From RUG11462 sp036308645 (GTDB lineage Bacteria; Bacillota; Clostridia; Oscillospirales; Acutalibacteraceae), in assembly GCA_036308645.1 (NCBI GenBank), contig JAXJVH010000033.1, forward strand, positions 17,854-81,853: DNA of 64,000 nt, in the 5' to 3' direction. The notes beneath the pieces are model-generated. The model searched no databases and was not told where the DNA came from. It saw only the letters and a list, made by a program, of their open reading frames with translations. Made by a program: the position numbers and the translations under genes. Shown piece by piece: positions 53,957 through 62,490 of this stretch. Positions within the stretch are counted from its first letter, which is position 1. The number at the start of each line of letters is the position of its first letter.

Positions 53957-54952
53957 ATGGAGGTTTTTCCAACCGTTTCGGTTGTTATTCCTATTCATAA
54001 TGAGGAAAGATATATTGAGGCTTGCCTTGATTCGCTTTTAAATCAGGATTACCCTATGAATCTTGTTGAGGCGATTTTGGTTGACGGTATGTCTACCGAT
54101 ACTACAAGAGAAATTATCAAAGAAAAATATACCTCCAAATACAGTTTTATCAAAATGATTGATAATCCGCAGAAAACGGTTCAGTATGCTTTGAATTACG
54201 GTATTAAAGAGGCTAAAGGCGAATACATTGTGCGTTTTGACGCTCATTCCGAATACGCTACCGACTATATTTCAAAATGTATTGAATATCATCTTAAAAC
54301 CGACGCGGATAATATAGGCGGACCTAATATAGTTATGGGCAAAACACCGGTGCAAAAAGCCGTTGCGGCGGCTTATTATTCTCCGTTTGCTTTGGGCGGC
54401 GGCAGAAATCATATTGAGGGATATGAGGGCTATTCCGATACCGTTTCGTTTGGCTCGTTCTTACGCTCAACCGCTGAAAAGTTAAATTATTTTGATGAGG
54501 ATTTAACTTTAAACGAGGATGATGATTTTAATTTTCGTTTGATTGAGCAGGGTGGCAAGGTTTACATAACCCCTGAAATCCGCAGTACCTATTATCCGAG
54601 AGATAATTACAGAGCGCTTTTCAAACAGTATTATCTTTACGGTTTTTGGAAAGTGGCGGTTATAAAAAAACATAAAAAACCTGCAAGGCTTTCTCATTTA
54701 GTACCGCTTTTGTTTTTTATGTTTGTAACTTTCGGCGCTGTTTTGTCGATAATTTTGCCTTGGTTTAAATGGATTTATTTTGGAATTTTAGCGTTGTATA
54801 CCGCTATTGATTTTTATGTTTCTTTTAAATCAAAGTACATTACTACCCGCATCGGCAGGTTGCGGCTGGTTTGGGTGCATTTTATACTGCATTTTTCTTA
54901 CGGACTCGGATTTTTTATGGGAATTTTCAAATTCGCATTTAAAAAGTGGTAA
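53957..54952 (+). CDS. Family 2 glycosyltransferase (membrane-associated)
   Basis: A 331-residue GT-A transferase. N-terminal VSVVIPIHNEERYIEACLDSLLNQDYP, the DxD-like RFDAHSEY, and the acceptor-site EDDDFNFRLIEQGG; the last 90 residues hold about three hydrophobic segments for membrane attachment. CGGAG precedes the ATG. It is first in an operon with LicD, TarI and TarJ, so it probably adds a sugar to a surface polymer or lipid carrier. The sugar is unknown. Confidence 0.85.
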   Translation: MEVFPTVSVVIPIHNEERYIEACLDSLLNQDYPMNLVEAILVDGMSTDTTREIIKEKYTSKYSFIKMIDNPQKTVQYALNYGIKEAKGEYIVRFDAHSEYATDYISKCIEYHLKTDADNIGGPNIVMGKTPVQKAVAAAYYSPFALGGGRNHIEGYEGYSDTVSFGSFLRSTAEKLNYFDEDLTLNEDDDFNFRLIEQGGKVYITPEIRSTYYPRDNYRALFKQYYLYGFWKVAVIKKHKKPARLSHLVPLLFFMFVTFGAVLSIILPWFKWIYFGILALYTAIDFYVSFKSKYITTRIGRLRLVWVHFILHFSYGLGFFMGIFKFAFKKW

Positions 54953-54958
54953 AAATAT

Positions 54959-55840
54959 ATGGCTTATAAAATAAGTGATACGGATATTATTGGGTTACAG
55001 CGAAAATCTTTGGATATGCTTTTGTTTTTCAAAGATTTTTGCGAAAAACATAATCTGCGGTTTTTCTTTTGCGGCGGTTGTCTTATCGGCGCTGTCAGAG
55101 AAGGCGGCTTTATTCCTTGGGATGATGATGTTGACGTTTTTATGCCGAGGGAAGATTATGAAAAACTGATTGAAATATTTAATAAAGAGAGCAACTCCGA
55201 ACGTTATTTTTTGCAGGTTTCGACAAAGGGAAATCTTACCAAAAATCTTTTTGCGACGATTTGCGACAGCGATACTGCTTTTATTAAAAGTTATCAGGCT
55301 GACCTTGATATAAATCATGGAATTGTGCTTGATATTCTGCCGATTGACGGTTGCCCTTCATCAAAGATAAAAAGATGTTTTCAAATGGTAAACGCTCTTT
55401 TTTATTCGTTGTATTTAATCGGTGAAGCACCGCTTAATAACGGAAAATTAATTGAAATTGCGGGTAAAATATTGTTGCGGCTTGTTCCGAGTAAATCTGT
55501 TCGTTGGAAAATAGCGATGGGTTGCAAACGGCGTATGACAAAGTATTCTCTTTCTGATTGCGAATATGCGACCGAACTTTGTTCAGGTCCGTATTATATG
55601 AAAAAACGTTATCTTGCAAAAGATTTTTTAAAAACCGTTTATCTTGATTTTGAGGGTTATAAAATGCCTGCAATGGCAGGGTATGACAATTATTTAAAAG
55701 AAGCCTTCGGCGACTATATGCAGTTGCCCCCCGAAGATGAACGTGTTTGTCATCACGAGCTTGAATTTGTCGATTGCGACAATTCATATAAAAAATACAG
55801 AGGAAAATATTATTTTATAAACGGAGGAAAAAACAAATGA
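54959..55840 (+). CDS. LicD-family phosphotransferase
   Basis: A 293-residue protein of the LicD family (nucleotidyltransferase fold). The catalytic block is FFFCGGCLIGAVREGGFIPWDDDVDVFMPREDYEKL (residues about 35-70, Gly-Gly-rich turn and Asp triad). LicD enzymes transfer phosphocholine or other phospho-alditols, in this case plausibly ribitol phosphate from the CDP-ribitol made by the next two genes. The ATG lies 6 bp after the GT2 stop; its own stop overlaps the tarI start. Confidence 0.87.
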   Translation: MAYKISDTDIIGLQRKSLDMLLFFKDFCEKHNLRFFFCGGCLIGAVREGGFIPWDDDVDVFMPREDYEKLIEIFNKESNSERYFLQVSTKGNLTKNLFATICDSDTAFIKSYQADLDINHGIVLDILPIDGCPSSKIKRCFQMVNALFYSLYLIGEAPLNNGKLIEIAGKILLRLVPSKSVRWKIAMGCKRRMTKYSLSDCEYATELCSGPYYMKKRYLAKDFLKTVYLDFEGYKMPAMAGYDNYLKEAFGDYMQLPPEDERVCHHELEFVDCDNSYKKYRGKYYFINGGKNK

Positions 55841-56556
55841 TTTTTGGTGCTATTTTAGCAGGCGGCGTAGGCTCAAGAATGAATATTTCGGATATGCCGA
55901 AACAGTTTTTAAAATTAGGCGATAAACCGATTATAGTTCATACACTTGAGAAATTTATATTATCTCCTCGCCTTGACCATATTTATATCGGTGTTCATCC
56001 TGATTGGGTAACACACATGAACGATTTAATTAAAAAATATGTCGGCGACGAGGCTTCGGGCAATATTCATGTTGTAGCCGGCGGTACCGACAGAAACTCT
56101 ACTATTTTCAATATTATTGACGATATTGAGGCAAACTTTGGCGAAAGCGACGAGCATATTATAGTTACTCACGATTCCGTAAGACCTTTTGTTACACAGA
56201 GAATGATTAATGAAAATATCGACGCCGCTATTAAATACGGTGCGGTTGATACCGTAACAGGCGCTATTGATACTATTGTAGAATCCGACGACGGTGAAAC
56301 TATCAAATCAATTCCCGACCGTAAAAAAATGTATCAGGGACAGACTCCGCAGACTTTTAAAATTAATCTGCTTAAACAACTTTACGGCGAACTTACGGAA
56401 GATGAAAAAGCCATTCTTACCGACGCCTGCAAAATCTGCATAGTTAAAAACCACCCTGTTTATATGGTAGAGGGTGAGATTTCAAATATGAAAATCACAA
56501 CTGTAAGCGATTATAAGATTGCTCAGGCTATGGTTGGAGGAGTTAAAATTGATTAA
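55837..56556 (+). CDS. tarI: Ribitol-5-phosphate cytidylyltransferase (TarI; IspD superfamily)
   Basis: A 239-residue cytidylyltransferase with IFGAILAGGVGSRMNISDMPKQFLKLGDKPII (CTP-binding loop, Arg and Lys) and THDSVRPFVTQRMI. IspD and TarI look alike; the overlapping TarJ gene downstream favours TarI, which makes CDP-ribitol for wall polymers. The start overlaps the LicD stop by 4 bp (ATGA). The MEP-pathway reading (IspD) remains possible if no other ispD exists in the genome. Confidence 0.83.
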   Translation: MIFGAILAGGVGSRMNISDMPKQFLKLGDKPIIVHTLEKFILSPRLDHIYIGVHPDWVTHMNDLIKKYVGDEASGNIHVVAGGTDRNSTIFNIIDDIEANFGESDEHIIVTHDSVRPFVTQRMINENIDAAIKYGAVDTVTGAIDTIVESDDGETIKSIPDRKKMYQGQTPQTFKINLLKQLYGELTEDEKAILTDACKICIVKNHPVYMVEGEISNMKITTVSDYKIAQAMVGGVKID

Positions 56557-57565
56557 TTACGTTTATCAACTTGTCAGTCCTAAGGTTTTTTCAATAAAAT
56601 ATACCGATATCAGCCTTAATTCAGACAGAGTAATTATCAGACCGAATTATATGGCGCTTTGCCACGCAGACCAACGCTACTTTTTAGGTCAGCGTGATAT
56701 TAAGGTGCTTAATAAAAAATTACCTATGGCGCTTATTCATGAGTGCTGCGGTATTGTTGAATACGACCCTACGGGTACTTTTGAAAAAGGTCAGAAAGTC
56801 GTAATGATTCCTAATACTCCTATTCGCAAAAATCCTGTTATTTTTGAGAATTATGATAAGGGTTCATACTTTTTGTCGTCAGGTCACGACGGCTTTATGC
56901 GTGAGTTCGTTGACCTGCCTGCCGACCGTGTTGTACCTTATGAAAATGTTCCGGATGAGGTTGCCGCTATAACCGAATTTATCAGCGTAGGCGTTCATGC
57001 GTCAACCCGTTTTGATTTGGCGGCTCACGAGGTGCGTGATTCTATCGGTATCTGGGGCGACGGCTCGCTCGCATATTCCGTTGCGAATATTTTAAAACTT
57101 CGTTTCCCTAATTCCAAACTTTATGTTATCGGTATGGACAGCCGTAAACTTACTCATTTTTCATTTGTAGACGGCGCATATTTTTCAAACAATCTTCCTG
57201 AGGATTTTCACGTTGACCACGCTTTTGAGTGTTGCGGCGGTGAAGGTTCATTTTATGCTATTGATGATATTATTAAATATATCAATCCGCAGGGTACTGT
57301 TATGCTTATGGGCGTAAGCGAAAATAAGGTTGCTATCAATACTCGTGACGTGCTTGAAAAAGGTCTTACATTTATAGGCTCGTCACGTTCGGGCAGAGCC
57401 GACTTTGAAAAAGCCGTTGAATTAATGGAAACTAAAGATTTTCAAAAAAGAATTAAAATAATCATCAGCCGGGATGAGCCGGTTAAGTCTATAAAGGATA
57501 TTATCCGAGTTTTCGGCAATGATTTAACCACACCGTTTAAAACTGTATTTAAATGGGATGTGTAA
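56549..57565 (+). CDS. tarJ: Ribulose-5-phosphate reductase (TarJ, alcohol dehydrogenase fold)
   Basis: A 338-residue zinc-dependent alcohol dehydrogenase-like enzyme with an unusual TTG start at 56549: GGAGGAG sits 6 nt before it and the protein then begins LINYVYQLVSPKVFSI, a normal TarJ start. The reading frame overlaps the end of tarI by 8 bp. Features: the NYMALCHADQRYFLGQRD metal region, HECCGIVEYDP, and the nucleotide-binding SIGIWGDGSLAYSVANIL. It reduces ribulose-5-phosphate to ribitol-5-phosphate, feeding TarI. Last gene of the operon. Confidence 0.88.
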   Translation: MINYVYQLVSPKVFSIKYTDISLNSDRVIIRPNYMALCHADQRYFLGQRDIKVLNKKLPMALIHECCGIVEYDPTGTFEKGQKVVMIPNTPIRKNPVIFENYDKGSYFLSSGHDGFMREFVDLPADRVVPYENVPDEVAAITEFISVGVHASTRFDLAAHEVRDSIGIWGDGSLAYSVANILKLRFPNSKLYVIGMDSRKLTHFSFVDGAYFSNNLPEDFHVDHAFECCGGEGSFYAIDDIIKYINPQGTVMLMGVSENKVAINTRDVLEKGLTFIGSSRSGRADFEKAVELMETKDFQKRIKIIISRDEPVKSIKDIIRVFGNDLTTPFKTVFKWDV

Positions 57566-57569
57566 ACTT

Positions 57570-57604
57570 TACAAAATCGGGTGGGTTTTTCGCCCGATTT
57601 TGTG
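57570..57604 (+). terminator. Terminator after tarJ
   Basis: ACAAAATCGGG (57571-57581) pairs with its complement (57593-57603); the loop is T-rich. It ends the GT2-LicD-TarIJ operon 6 bp after the stop codon. Confidence 0.75.
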
Positions 57605-57640
57605 GCGTTTGTAGAATTTCATATTTAAACATTTTTTTCA

Positions 57641-57669
57641 TTGAAAAAGTTGCATTAAAATGAGATAAT
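57641..57669 (+). promoter_or_regulatory. Promoter of the glmU-like/prs operon
   Basis: TTGAAA (57641-57646), 17-bp spacer, GATAAT (57664-57669), about 27 bp before the start codon chosen for the glmU-like gene. Confidence 0.65.
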
Positions 57670-57695
57670 ATAAATACTTGGAGGAATTTTGTCTT

Positions 57696-58445
57696 ATGAG
57701 GTCGAAAAACGGCGCAGTTATTCTTGCTGCGGGCAAAGGTACCCGTATGAAATCCGAATTGCCAAAAGTTCTTTGTGAAGTTTTGGGCAAGCCTATGATT
57801 GATTACGTTATTGACTCGGCGAAAAAAAGTTGTGATGATATATGCGTAGTCATCGGATATAAGGCACAAGTTTTAAGAGCACACTTGGCGGACGAGATTA
57901 AAACCGTTGTCCAATCTAAGCAGTTGGGAACAGGCCATGCGGTAATGCAGGCCGATGAATTTATTAAGGCGCATACAGGCGGACATATTCTTATTGTATG
58001 CGGCGACGCACCTTTTATGGATGAAAAAACCGTTGCAAATGCGCTAAAACTCCACGAAAGCGAGGGTAATGCAGTTACCGTTATTACTGCAAAACTTCGT
58101 GAGCCCGCTTCTTACGGCAGAATTGTAAAAAAAGACGGCAAAATTTCCGAAATAGTTGAGTATAAAGACGCAAGCGAGGAAGTTCGGAAAATAAACGAGG
58201 TAAATTCGGGAGCGTATTGGTTTAAAGCCGACGAACTTGTGCGTTTGCTCGGTAAAATTACCGATGATAACGCTCAAAACGAGTATTATTTAACCGATAC
58301 CGTAAAAATTGCGATTGAAGAAGGACTTTCGGTAAACTCTTTTGTTGTCGAAAATGAATATGTGGTTTTAGGGGCTAACGACCCTAAACAATTAGAAGAA
58401 TTAAACAAACGGGCTGAAGAAATTTTTTCGGCCGGCGGTTGTTGA
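57696..58445 (+). CDS. GlmU-like UDP-GlcNAc pyrophosphorylase, N-terminal domain only
   Basis: Start at ATG 57696, with TTGGAGG upstream; the frame from 57678 begins at the ribosome site itself. The 249-residue product has AVILAAGKGTRMKSELPKVL, QLGTGHAVMQA, ILIVCGDAPFM and YEVNSGAYWF-like blocks of the uridylyltransferase domain. Ordinary GlmU has about 455 residues with a left-handed helix acetyltransferase domain; that half is absent and the stop is followed 38 bp later by prs. The glmU-prs order is the same as in Bacillus (gcaD-prs), so this looks like a true glmU locus that has lost its second domain. Confidence 0.85.
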   Translation: MRSKNGAVILAAGKGTRMKSELPKVLCEVLGKPMIDYVIDSAKKSCDDICVVIGYKAQVLRAHLADEIKTVVQSKQLGTGHAVMQADEFIKAHTGGHILIVCGDAPFMDEKTVANALKLHESEGNAVTVITAKLREPASYGRIVKKDGKISEIVEYKDASEEVRKINEVNSGAYWFKADELVRLLGKITDDNAQNEYYLTDTVKIAIEEGLSVNSFVVENEYVVLGANDPKQLEELNKRAEEIFSAGGC

Positions 58446-58483
58446 ATAATAAATTAAAAAATAGAATTTAAGGGGCTAAAACA

Positions 58484-59443
58484 ATGAATTTTCACGGAAA
58501 AGACATTAAAATCTTCACCTGTAACTCAAATGTGCCTGTTGCAAAGCAGATGGCTGAAGCATTGGGACTGAAACTCGGACTTGCCGATGTTAAGCATTTC
58601 TCCGACGGAGAAATTGCGGTATCTATTAACGAATCGGTTCGTGGTTCCGACGTTTTCATCGTTCAGTCTACCTGTGCGCCTGTTAACACAAACCTTATGG
58701 AATTGCTGATTATGATTGACGCAATGAAACGTGCTTCGGCAGGCAGAATTACCGCTGTAATTCCGTATTTCGGCTATGCAAGACAGGATAGAAAAGCAAA
58801 GGCAAGAGATCCGATTTCAGCAAAACTTTGCGCTGATATTCTTACAACCGCAGGTGCTGACCGCGTTCTTACAATGGATCTTCACGCTGCTCAAATTCAG
58901 GGATTTTTCAATATACCTCTCGATCATCTTTTAGGTGTGCCGATTTTATCCCCTTATTTTGATAAAAAGTTCAAAGAGGACAAAGATAATTTGGTAGTAG
59001 TTTCTCCTGACCTTGGCTCTGTTACCAGAGCGCGTAACTTTGCCGCAAGAGTTGACGCTCCGCTTGCAATTATTGATAAGCGCCGTCAGAGAGCAAATGT
59101 TTGCGAGGTTATGAATATTATCGGTGATGTTAAAGGTAAAAAATGTATTATCGTTGACGATATGATTGATACCGCAGGTACTCTTTGCAACGCCGCTAAA
59201 GCCATTGTTGAAATCGGCGGCGCTACCGAGGTTTCGGCTTGCGCTACTCACGGTGTACTTTCAGGCCCTGCTATTGAGAGAATTAACGCTTCTGTTCTTA
59301 AAGAGGTTGTTCTTCTTGATACAATTCCGCTTGGCGAGGATAAACAGTCGCCGAAAATCACAATGCTCCCTGTTGCACCTGTGTTTGCAGAAGCAATCGA
59401 GAGAATTTATACCGACAAACCAATGTCGACTATGTTTAATTAA
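58484..59443 (+). CDS. prs: Ribose-phosphate pyrophosphokinase
   Basis: A 319-residue PRPP synthase. The N-terminal DIKIFTCNSNVPVAKQMA, FSDGEIAVSI, RQDRKAKARDPISAKL (ATP flexible loop), the catalytic LTMDLHAAQIQGFF and the PRPP-binding CIIVDDMIDTAGTL are all present. It makes PRPP for nucleotides, histidine and tryptophan. AAGGGG precedes the ATG, and it probably shares the glmU-like transcript. Confidence 0.95.
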   Translation: MNFHGKDIKIFTCNSNVPVAKQMAEALGLKLGLADVKHFSDGEIAVSINESVRGSDVFIVQSTCAPVNTNLMELLIMIDAMKRASAGRITAVIPYFGYARQDRKAKARDPISAKLCADILTTAGADRVLTMDLHAAQIQGFFNIPLDHLLGVPILSPYFDKKFKEDKDNLVVVSPDLGSVTRARNFAARVDAPLAIIDKRRQRANVCEVMNIIGDVKGKKCIIVDDMIDTAGTLCNAAKAIVEIGGATEVSACATHGVLSGPAIERINASVLKEVVLLDTIPLGEDKQSPKITMLPVAPVFAEAIERIYTDKPMSTMFN

Positions 59444-59460
59444 TCATTAATTACTTAAAT

Positions 59461-59488
59461 AAAAAGCATCCGATAAGGGTGCTTTTTT
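59461..59488 (+). terminator. Terminator of prs
   Basis: AAAAAGCATCC (59461-59471) pairs with GGGTGCTTTTTT-side bases (59478-59488), loop GATAA, with U-run. Its 3-prime half is also the beginning of the 32-bp repeat found again at 63828. Confidence 0.8.
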
Positions 59489-59506
59489 ATGCTTTTAACA
59501 GGCCGA
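59475..59506 (+). repeat. 32-bp direct repeat, left copy bordering the R-M island
   Basis: Identical over 32 bp to 63828-63859 (starts AAGGGTGCTTTTTTATGC, ends CAGGCCGA). It covers the 3-prime arm of the prs terminator. Sequence after it (to about 59545) resembles, with gaps, the sequence after the right copy, including TGACTCA, as if a degraded end of the same IS-like element lay on both sides. Confidence 0.85.
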
Positions 59507-59632
59507 TTAATAATGTATGTGATAAAAATGACGTGACTCAATAAAAGAAGAAAATTACCGACTTATTTTCAACAGAATCGGTTATATCTATTTACACCAA
59601 AGAATATAAATTGATATATTTTTTTAATTCCA

Positions 59633-59661
59633 TTGACTTTTATAACAATGAGTGATATAAT
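59633..59661 (+). promoter_or_regulatory. Promoter of the FokI-type modification gene
   Basis: TTGACT (59633-59638), 17-bp spacer, TATAAT (59656-59661); start of transcription near 59668. Confidence 0.78.
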
Positions 59662-59670
59662 TATAATCAA

Positions 59671-59685
59671 GGATGTTTCGGGATG
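59671..59685 (+). promoter_or_regulatory. Pair of GGATG sites just after the promoter
   Basis: GGATG at 59671-59675 and again at 59681-59685, exactly 10 bp (one helical turn) apart and within about 15 bp of the predicted start of transcription. GGATG is the recognition sequence of FokI, the apparent homologue of the enzyme encoded here. They may make the modification gene self-regulated or methylation-sensitive, an inference. Confidence 0.55.
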
Positions 59686-59699
59686 TAAAAGGTGAAACT

Positions 59700-61649
59700 A
59701 TGAGATTTATTGGAAGCAAGACAAATTTATTGAAAAATATTGATATGGTTATATCCGAAAATACAGACGGAAATGAAAATGTATTTTGTGATATTTTTTC
59801 AGGTACAGGTGCGGTAGCCCGATACTTCAAACCACGATATGAGATTATTTCTAATGATGTTTTGCATTTTTCGTATGTAATTCAAAAAGCAACTGTTGAA
59901 AATAATTCTAAACCGTCATTTTCAAGATTACGAAATATAGGGATAAGTGATCCGTTCAAATTTTTAGAAGAAACACAAATACAGATTTTAAACTATAATG
60001 ACGATAATTATTTTATAACAAAAAACTATACACCTCACGATGATTGTGAAAGAATGTATGTATCCAATAAAAATGCTGCAAGAATTGACTTTATCAGAAA
60101 GACCATCGAAGCGTGGAAAAATGAAAATTTACTTAATGAATTAGAATATTATTATTTACTTGCAGGACTAATTGAGGGTGTTCCTTCTGTTTCGAATATT
60201 ACAGGTACTTATGGAGCATATTTAAAACATTGGGACAAACGCACATTTAAGGATTTGGAAATGGTAAGACTTGATGTTATTAATAATAAAAGAAATAATA
60301 AAAGTTATAACAAAGACGCAAACAAACTGATTGAAGAATTAAGCGGAGATATTTTATATTTAGATCCTCCTTATAATTCTAGACAGTATGCTCCGAATTA
60401 TCATTTGCTTGAAACAATATCTAAATATGATTATCCTGAAATTCATGGTGTAACTGGTATGCGTACGTATGACGATTTAAAATCTCCTTTCTGTGTAAAA
60501 GGCGAAGTTTTCGATGCTTTTGAGGATTTAATAAGCAGGGCAAAATTCCGTAATATTGTAATGAGTTACAGTACGGATGGATTAATGACCTCTAATGAAA
60601 TTGAAAGAATTTTAAAGCGCCACGGAATAGAAGAAACATATAAAATGTATTCGATTCCATACAGGCAGTATATGAGCAAAAAAACGAAGCAGACAGAGTG
60701 TTTATATGAGTACATTTTTTATATAAAAAAGGATATTCCTAAAATTTCTTCCTTTGACTTTATAGGAACATCAGGAAAGATAAATTCAGTTATTACAGAT
60801 ACAAAAAAATATATTAAAAGTCCTATGAATTATATTGGCGGAAAATACAAGTTGCTTCCTCAAATATTGCCGAATTTTCCAAATTACATAGGAACTTTTG
60901 TTGATTTATTTTCGGGGGGCTGTAATGTCGCAATCAATGTGAATGCAAATAATATTATTTGCAATGACATAAACAAAAAAATAATTGAGTTGTTTGAAAC
61001 TTTTAAAAACACGGAATTGTCCGAAATATTATATAAAATAAAAACGCGTATCACCGAATATAATCTTTCAAAAGAAAATGAGGAAGGATTTAAAAAATTC
61101 AGAGATTTTTATAACACAACACAAAATCCAATAGACCTATATACATTGGCTTGTTATTCGTTTAATTACCAATTTAGATTTAACAATAATTTGGAGTACA
61201 ACAATCCATTCGGAAGAAACAGAAGTCAATTTTCAGATAATATGGAACATAATCTAATTGCATTTGTTTCTAAACTTCAAAAATTAAATATTGAGTTTTT
61301 AAACGAGGATTTTACACAAATATCATTAGATACTCTTACTCCTGATGATTTGATTTACTGCGATCCGCCTTATTTCATAACGACAGGAACATATAATGAC
61401 GGAAACAGAGGTTTTAAAGACTGGAAAGTTGAACAGGAAAACGCTTTATATGATTATTTGGATAAGGCAAATGAACAGGGAATTAAATTCGCTTTATCAA
61501 ATGTTATTGAACACAAGGGAAAGGTAAATGAAATATTGCTTGAGTGGTCAAAAAAGTATAAGGTCATTGATTTAAATTATGATTATTCAAATTCAAGTTA
61601 TAATACTACGAAAGGAGAAAGCAGAGAAGTTTTAATAATAAACTATTGA
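59700..61649 (+). CDS. FokI-type bifunctional DNA adenine methyltransferase
   Basis: Start at ATG 59700 (MRFIGSKTNLL) behind AAAGGTGA. The 649-residue protein is a tandem of two Dam-like N6-adenine methyltransferases: the first (1 to about 340) with DIFSGTGAVARYF and catalytic DPPYNSRQYAPNYH, the second (about 370-649) with NYIGGKYKLL, DLFSGGCNVAINV and CDPPYFITT. This layout and length match M.FokI, in which one domain methylates each strand of GGATG/CATCC. It should protect host DNA against the endonuclease encoded downstream. AT-richer than the neighbouring host genes, with frequent AAT/ATA codons, in line with transfer. Confidence 0.92.
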   Translation: MRFIGSKTNLLKNIDMVISENTDGNENVFCDIFSGTGAVARYFKPRYEIISNDVLHFSYVIQKATVENNSKPSFSRLRNIGISDPFKFLEETQIQILNYNDDNYFITKNYTPHDDCERMYVSNKNAARIDFIRKTIEAWKNENLLNELEYYYLLAGLIEGVPSVSNITGTYGAYLKHWDKRTFKDLEMVRLDVINNKRNNKSYNKDANKLIEELSGDILYLDPPYNSRQYAPNYHLLETISKYDYPEIHGVTGMRTYDDLKSPFCVKGEVFDAFEDLISRAKFRNIVMSYSTDGLMTSNEIERILKRHGIEETYKMYSIPYRQYMSKKTKQTECLYEYIFYIKKDIPKISSFDFIGTSGKINSVITDTKKYIKSPMNYIGGKYKLLPQILPNFPNYIGTFVDLFSGGCNVAINVNANNIICNDINKKIIELFETFKNTELSEILYKIKTRITEYNLSKENEEGFKKFRDFYNTTQNPIDLYTLACYSFNYQFRFNNNLEYNNPFGRNRSQFSDNMEHNLIAFVSKLQKLNIEFLNEDFTQISLDTLTPDDLIYCDPPYFITTGTYNDGNRGFKDWKVEQENALYDYLDKANEQGIKFALSNVIEHKGKVNEILLEWSKKYKVIDLNYDYSNSSYNTTKGESREVLIINY

Positions 61650-61662
61650 AGCTGACAAAATT

Positions 61663-62490
61663 ATGATTTCTGTAATTCCTACACACAATAAAAAATTTCG
61701 TGCTTTTGGTTGGGTACAGGATCCAAGCAATTTACGAAGTCTTTGTGACGTTGTTGCCGTGTTTGACTCAAATTCGGAAAAACATAAAGATTTGATATAT
61801 AATGTCATTCCAAATATAGTTGAAAAACGTGATGGGCGTGATGATTTTATAGCAGTATTAAAAAGCACACCATTGAAAATTAAATACGCTCAACTCGTGG
61901 GTACATCTTTTACACCAAGAAGCATGTCAAGATGTAATGGTATCATACAAGCAACAGTCAAAGGTCAAGGAAGAGATTTTATAGGGGATTGGCCAGCTGA
62001 TAATTTTGTGCGTTGGGCACATTGTTTTGGCTTTATCAAGTATGATTATAAAGATGATTCTTTTGAAATAACAAATAAAGGTTTAGAACTCTCAAACGCA
62101 AGAGAAACTGGAAACGATTTGTCTGAAAGAGAAAAAGAATTACTTATCAATGCCGTTTTAGCATATCCTCCGTCTGTAAGAATATTGAATCTGCTTGCAG
62201 AAACGGAAGACACACATCTTACTAAATTTGAAATTGGTCAGCAGTTAGGATTTATTGGAGAAGACGGTTTTACCAGTATGCCACAAAAAACATTTATACG
62301 GTCATTGGCTAATGCAGAAGCAAAATACCGTAAAACTATAAAAGTTGATTGGGAAGGCTCTTCGGATAAATATGCACGAATGATTGCAAGTTGGCTTGAA
62401 AAACTCGGACTTGTTGAAAAATGCCGAAAACAATTACAATTTCTAATGCTGGAAAAGACTATACCGAAACGATTGGACATGCATATATGA
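61663..62490 (+). CDS. FokI-like endonuclease, N-terminal recognition part (frameshifted)
   Basis: This 275-residue frame matches the DNA-recognition half of FokI: FRAFGWVQDPSN (FokI: RTFGWVQNPGK), ELVGTS-like QLVGTSFTPRS, GIIQATVKGQG, DNFVRWAHCFGFI, and GFTSMPQ then NWEGSSDKYARM-like DWEGSSDKYARM. The homology stops at Lys253 (bases 62419-62421); residues 254-275 are out-of-frame filler. The rest of FokI continues in the -1 frame from 62421. A single missing A in the A5 run 62417-62421, or ribosomal slippage there, explains the break. No ribosome site is obvious; translation may couple to the methyltransferase 13 bp upstream. Confidence 0.85.
   Translation: MISVIPTHNKKFRAFGWVQDPSNLRSLCDVVAVFDSNSEKHKDLIYNVIPNIVEKRDGRDDFIAVLKSTPLKIKYAQLVGTSFTPRSMSRCNGIIQATVKGQGRDFIGDWPADNFVRWAHCFGFIKYDYKDDSFEITNKGLELSNARETGNDLSEREKELLINAVLAYPPSVRILNLLAETEDTHLTKFEIGQQLGFIGEDGFTSMPQKTFIRSLANAEAKYRKTIKVDWEGSSDKYARMIASWLEKLGLVEKCRKQLQFLMLEKTIPKRLDMHI

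Noticed and set aside
62410..62425. Canonical slippery heptamer for programmed frameshift in the FokI-like gene
   Set aside because: The zero-frame codons are GTT GAA AAA TGC, which do not fit X XXY YYZ; only simple slippage on the A-run is possible.
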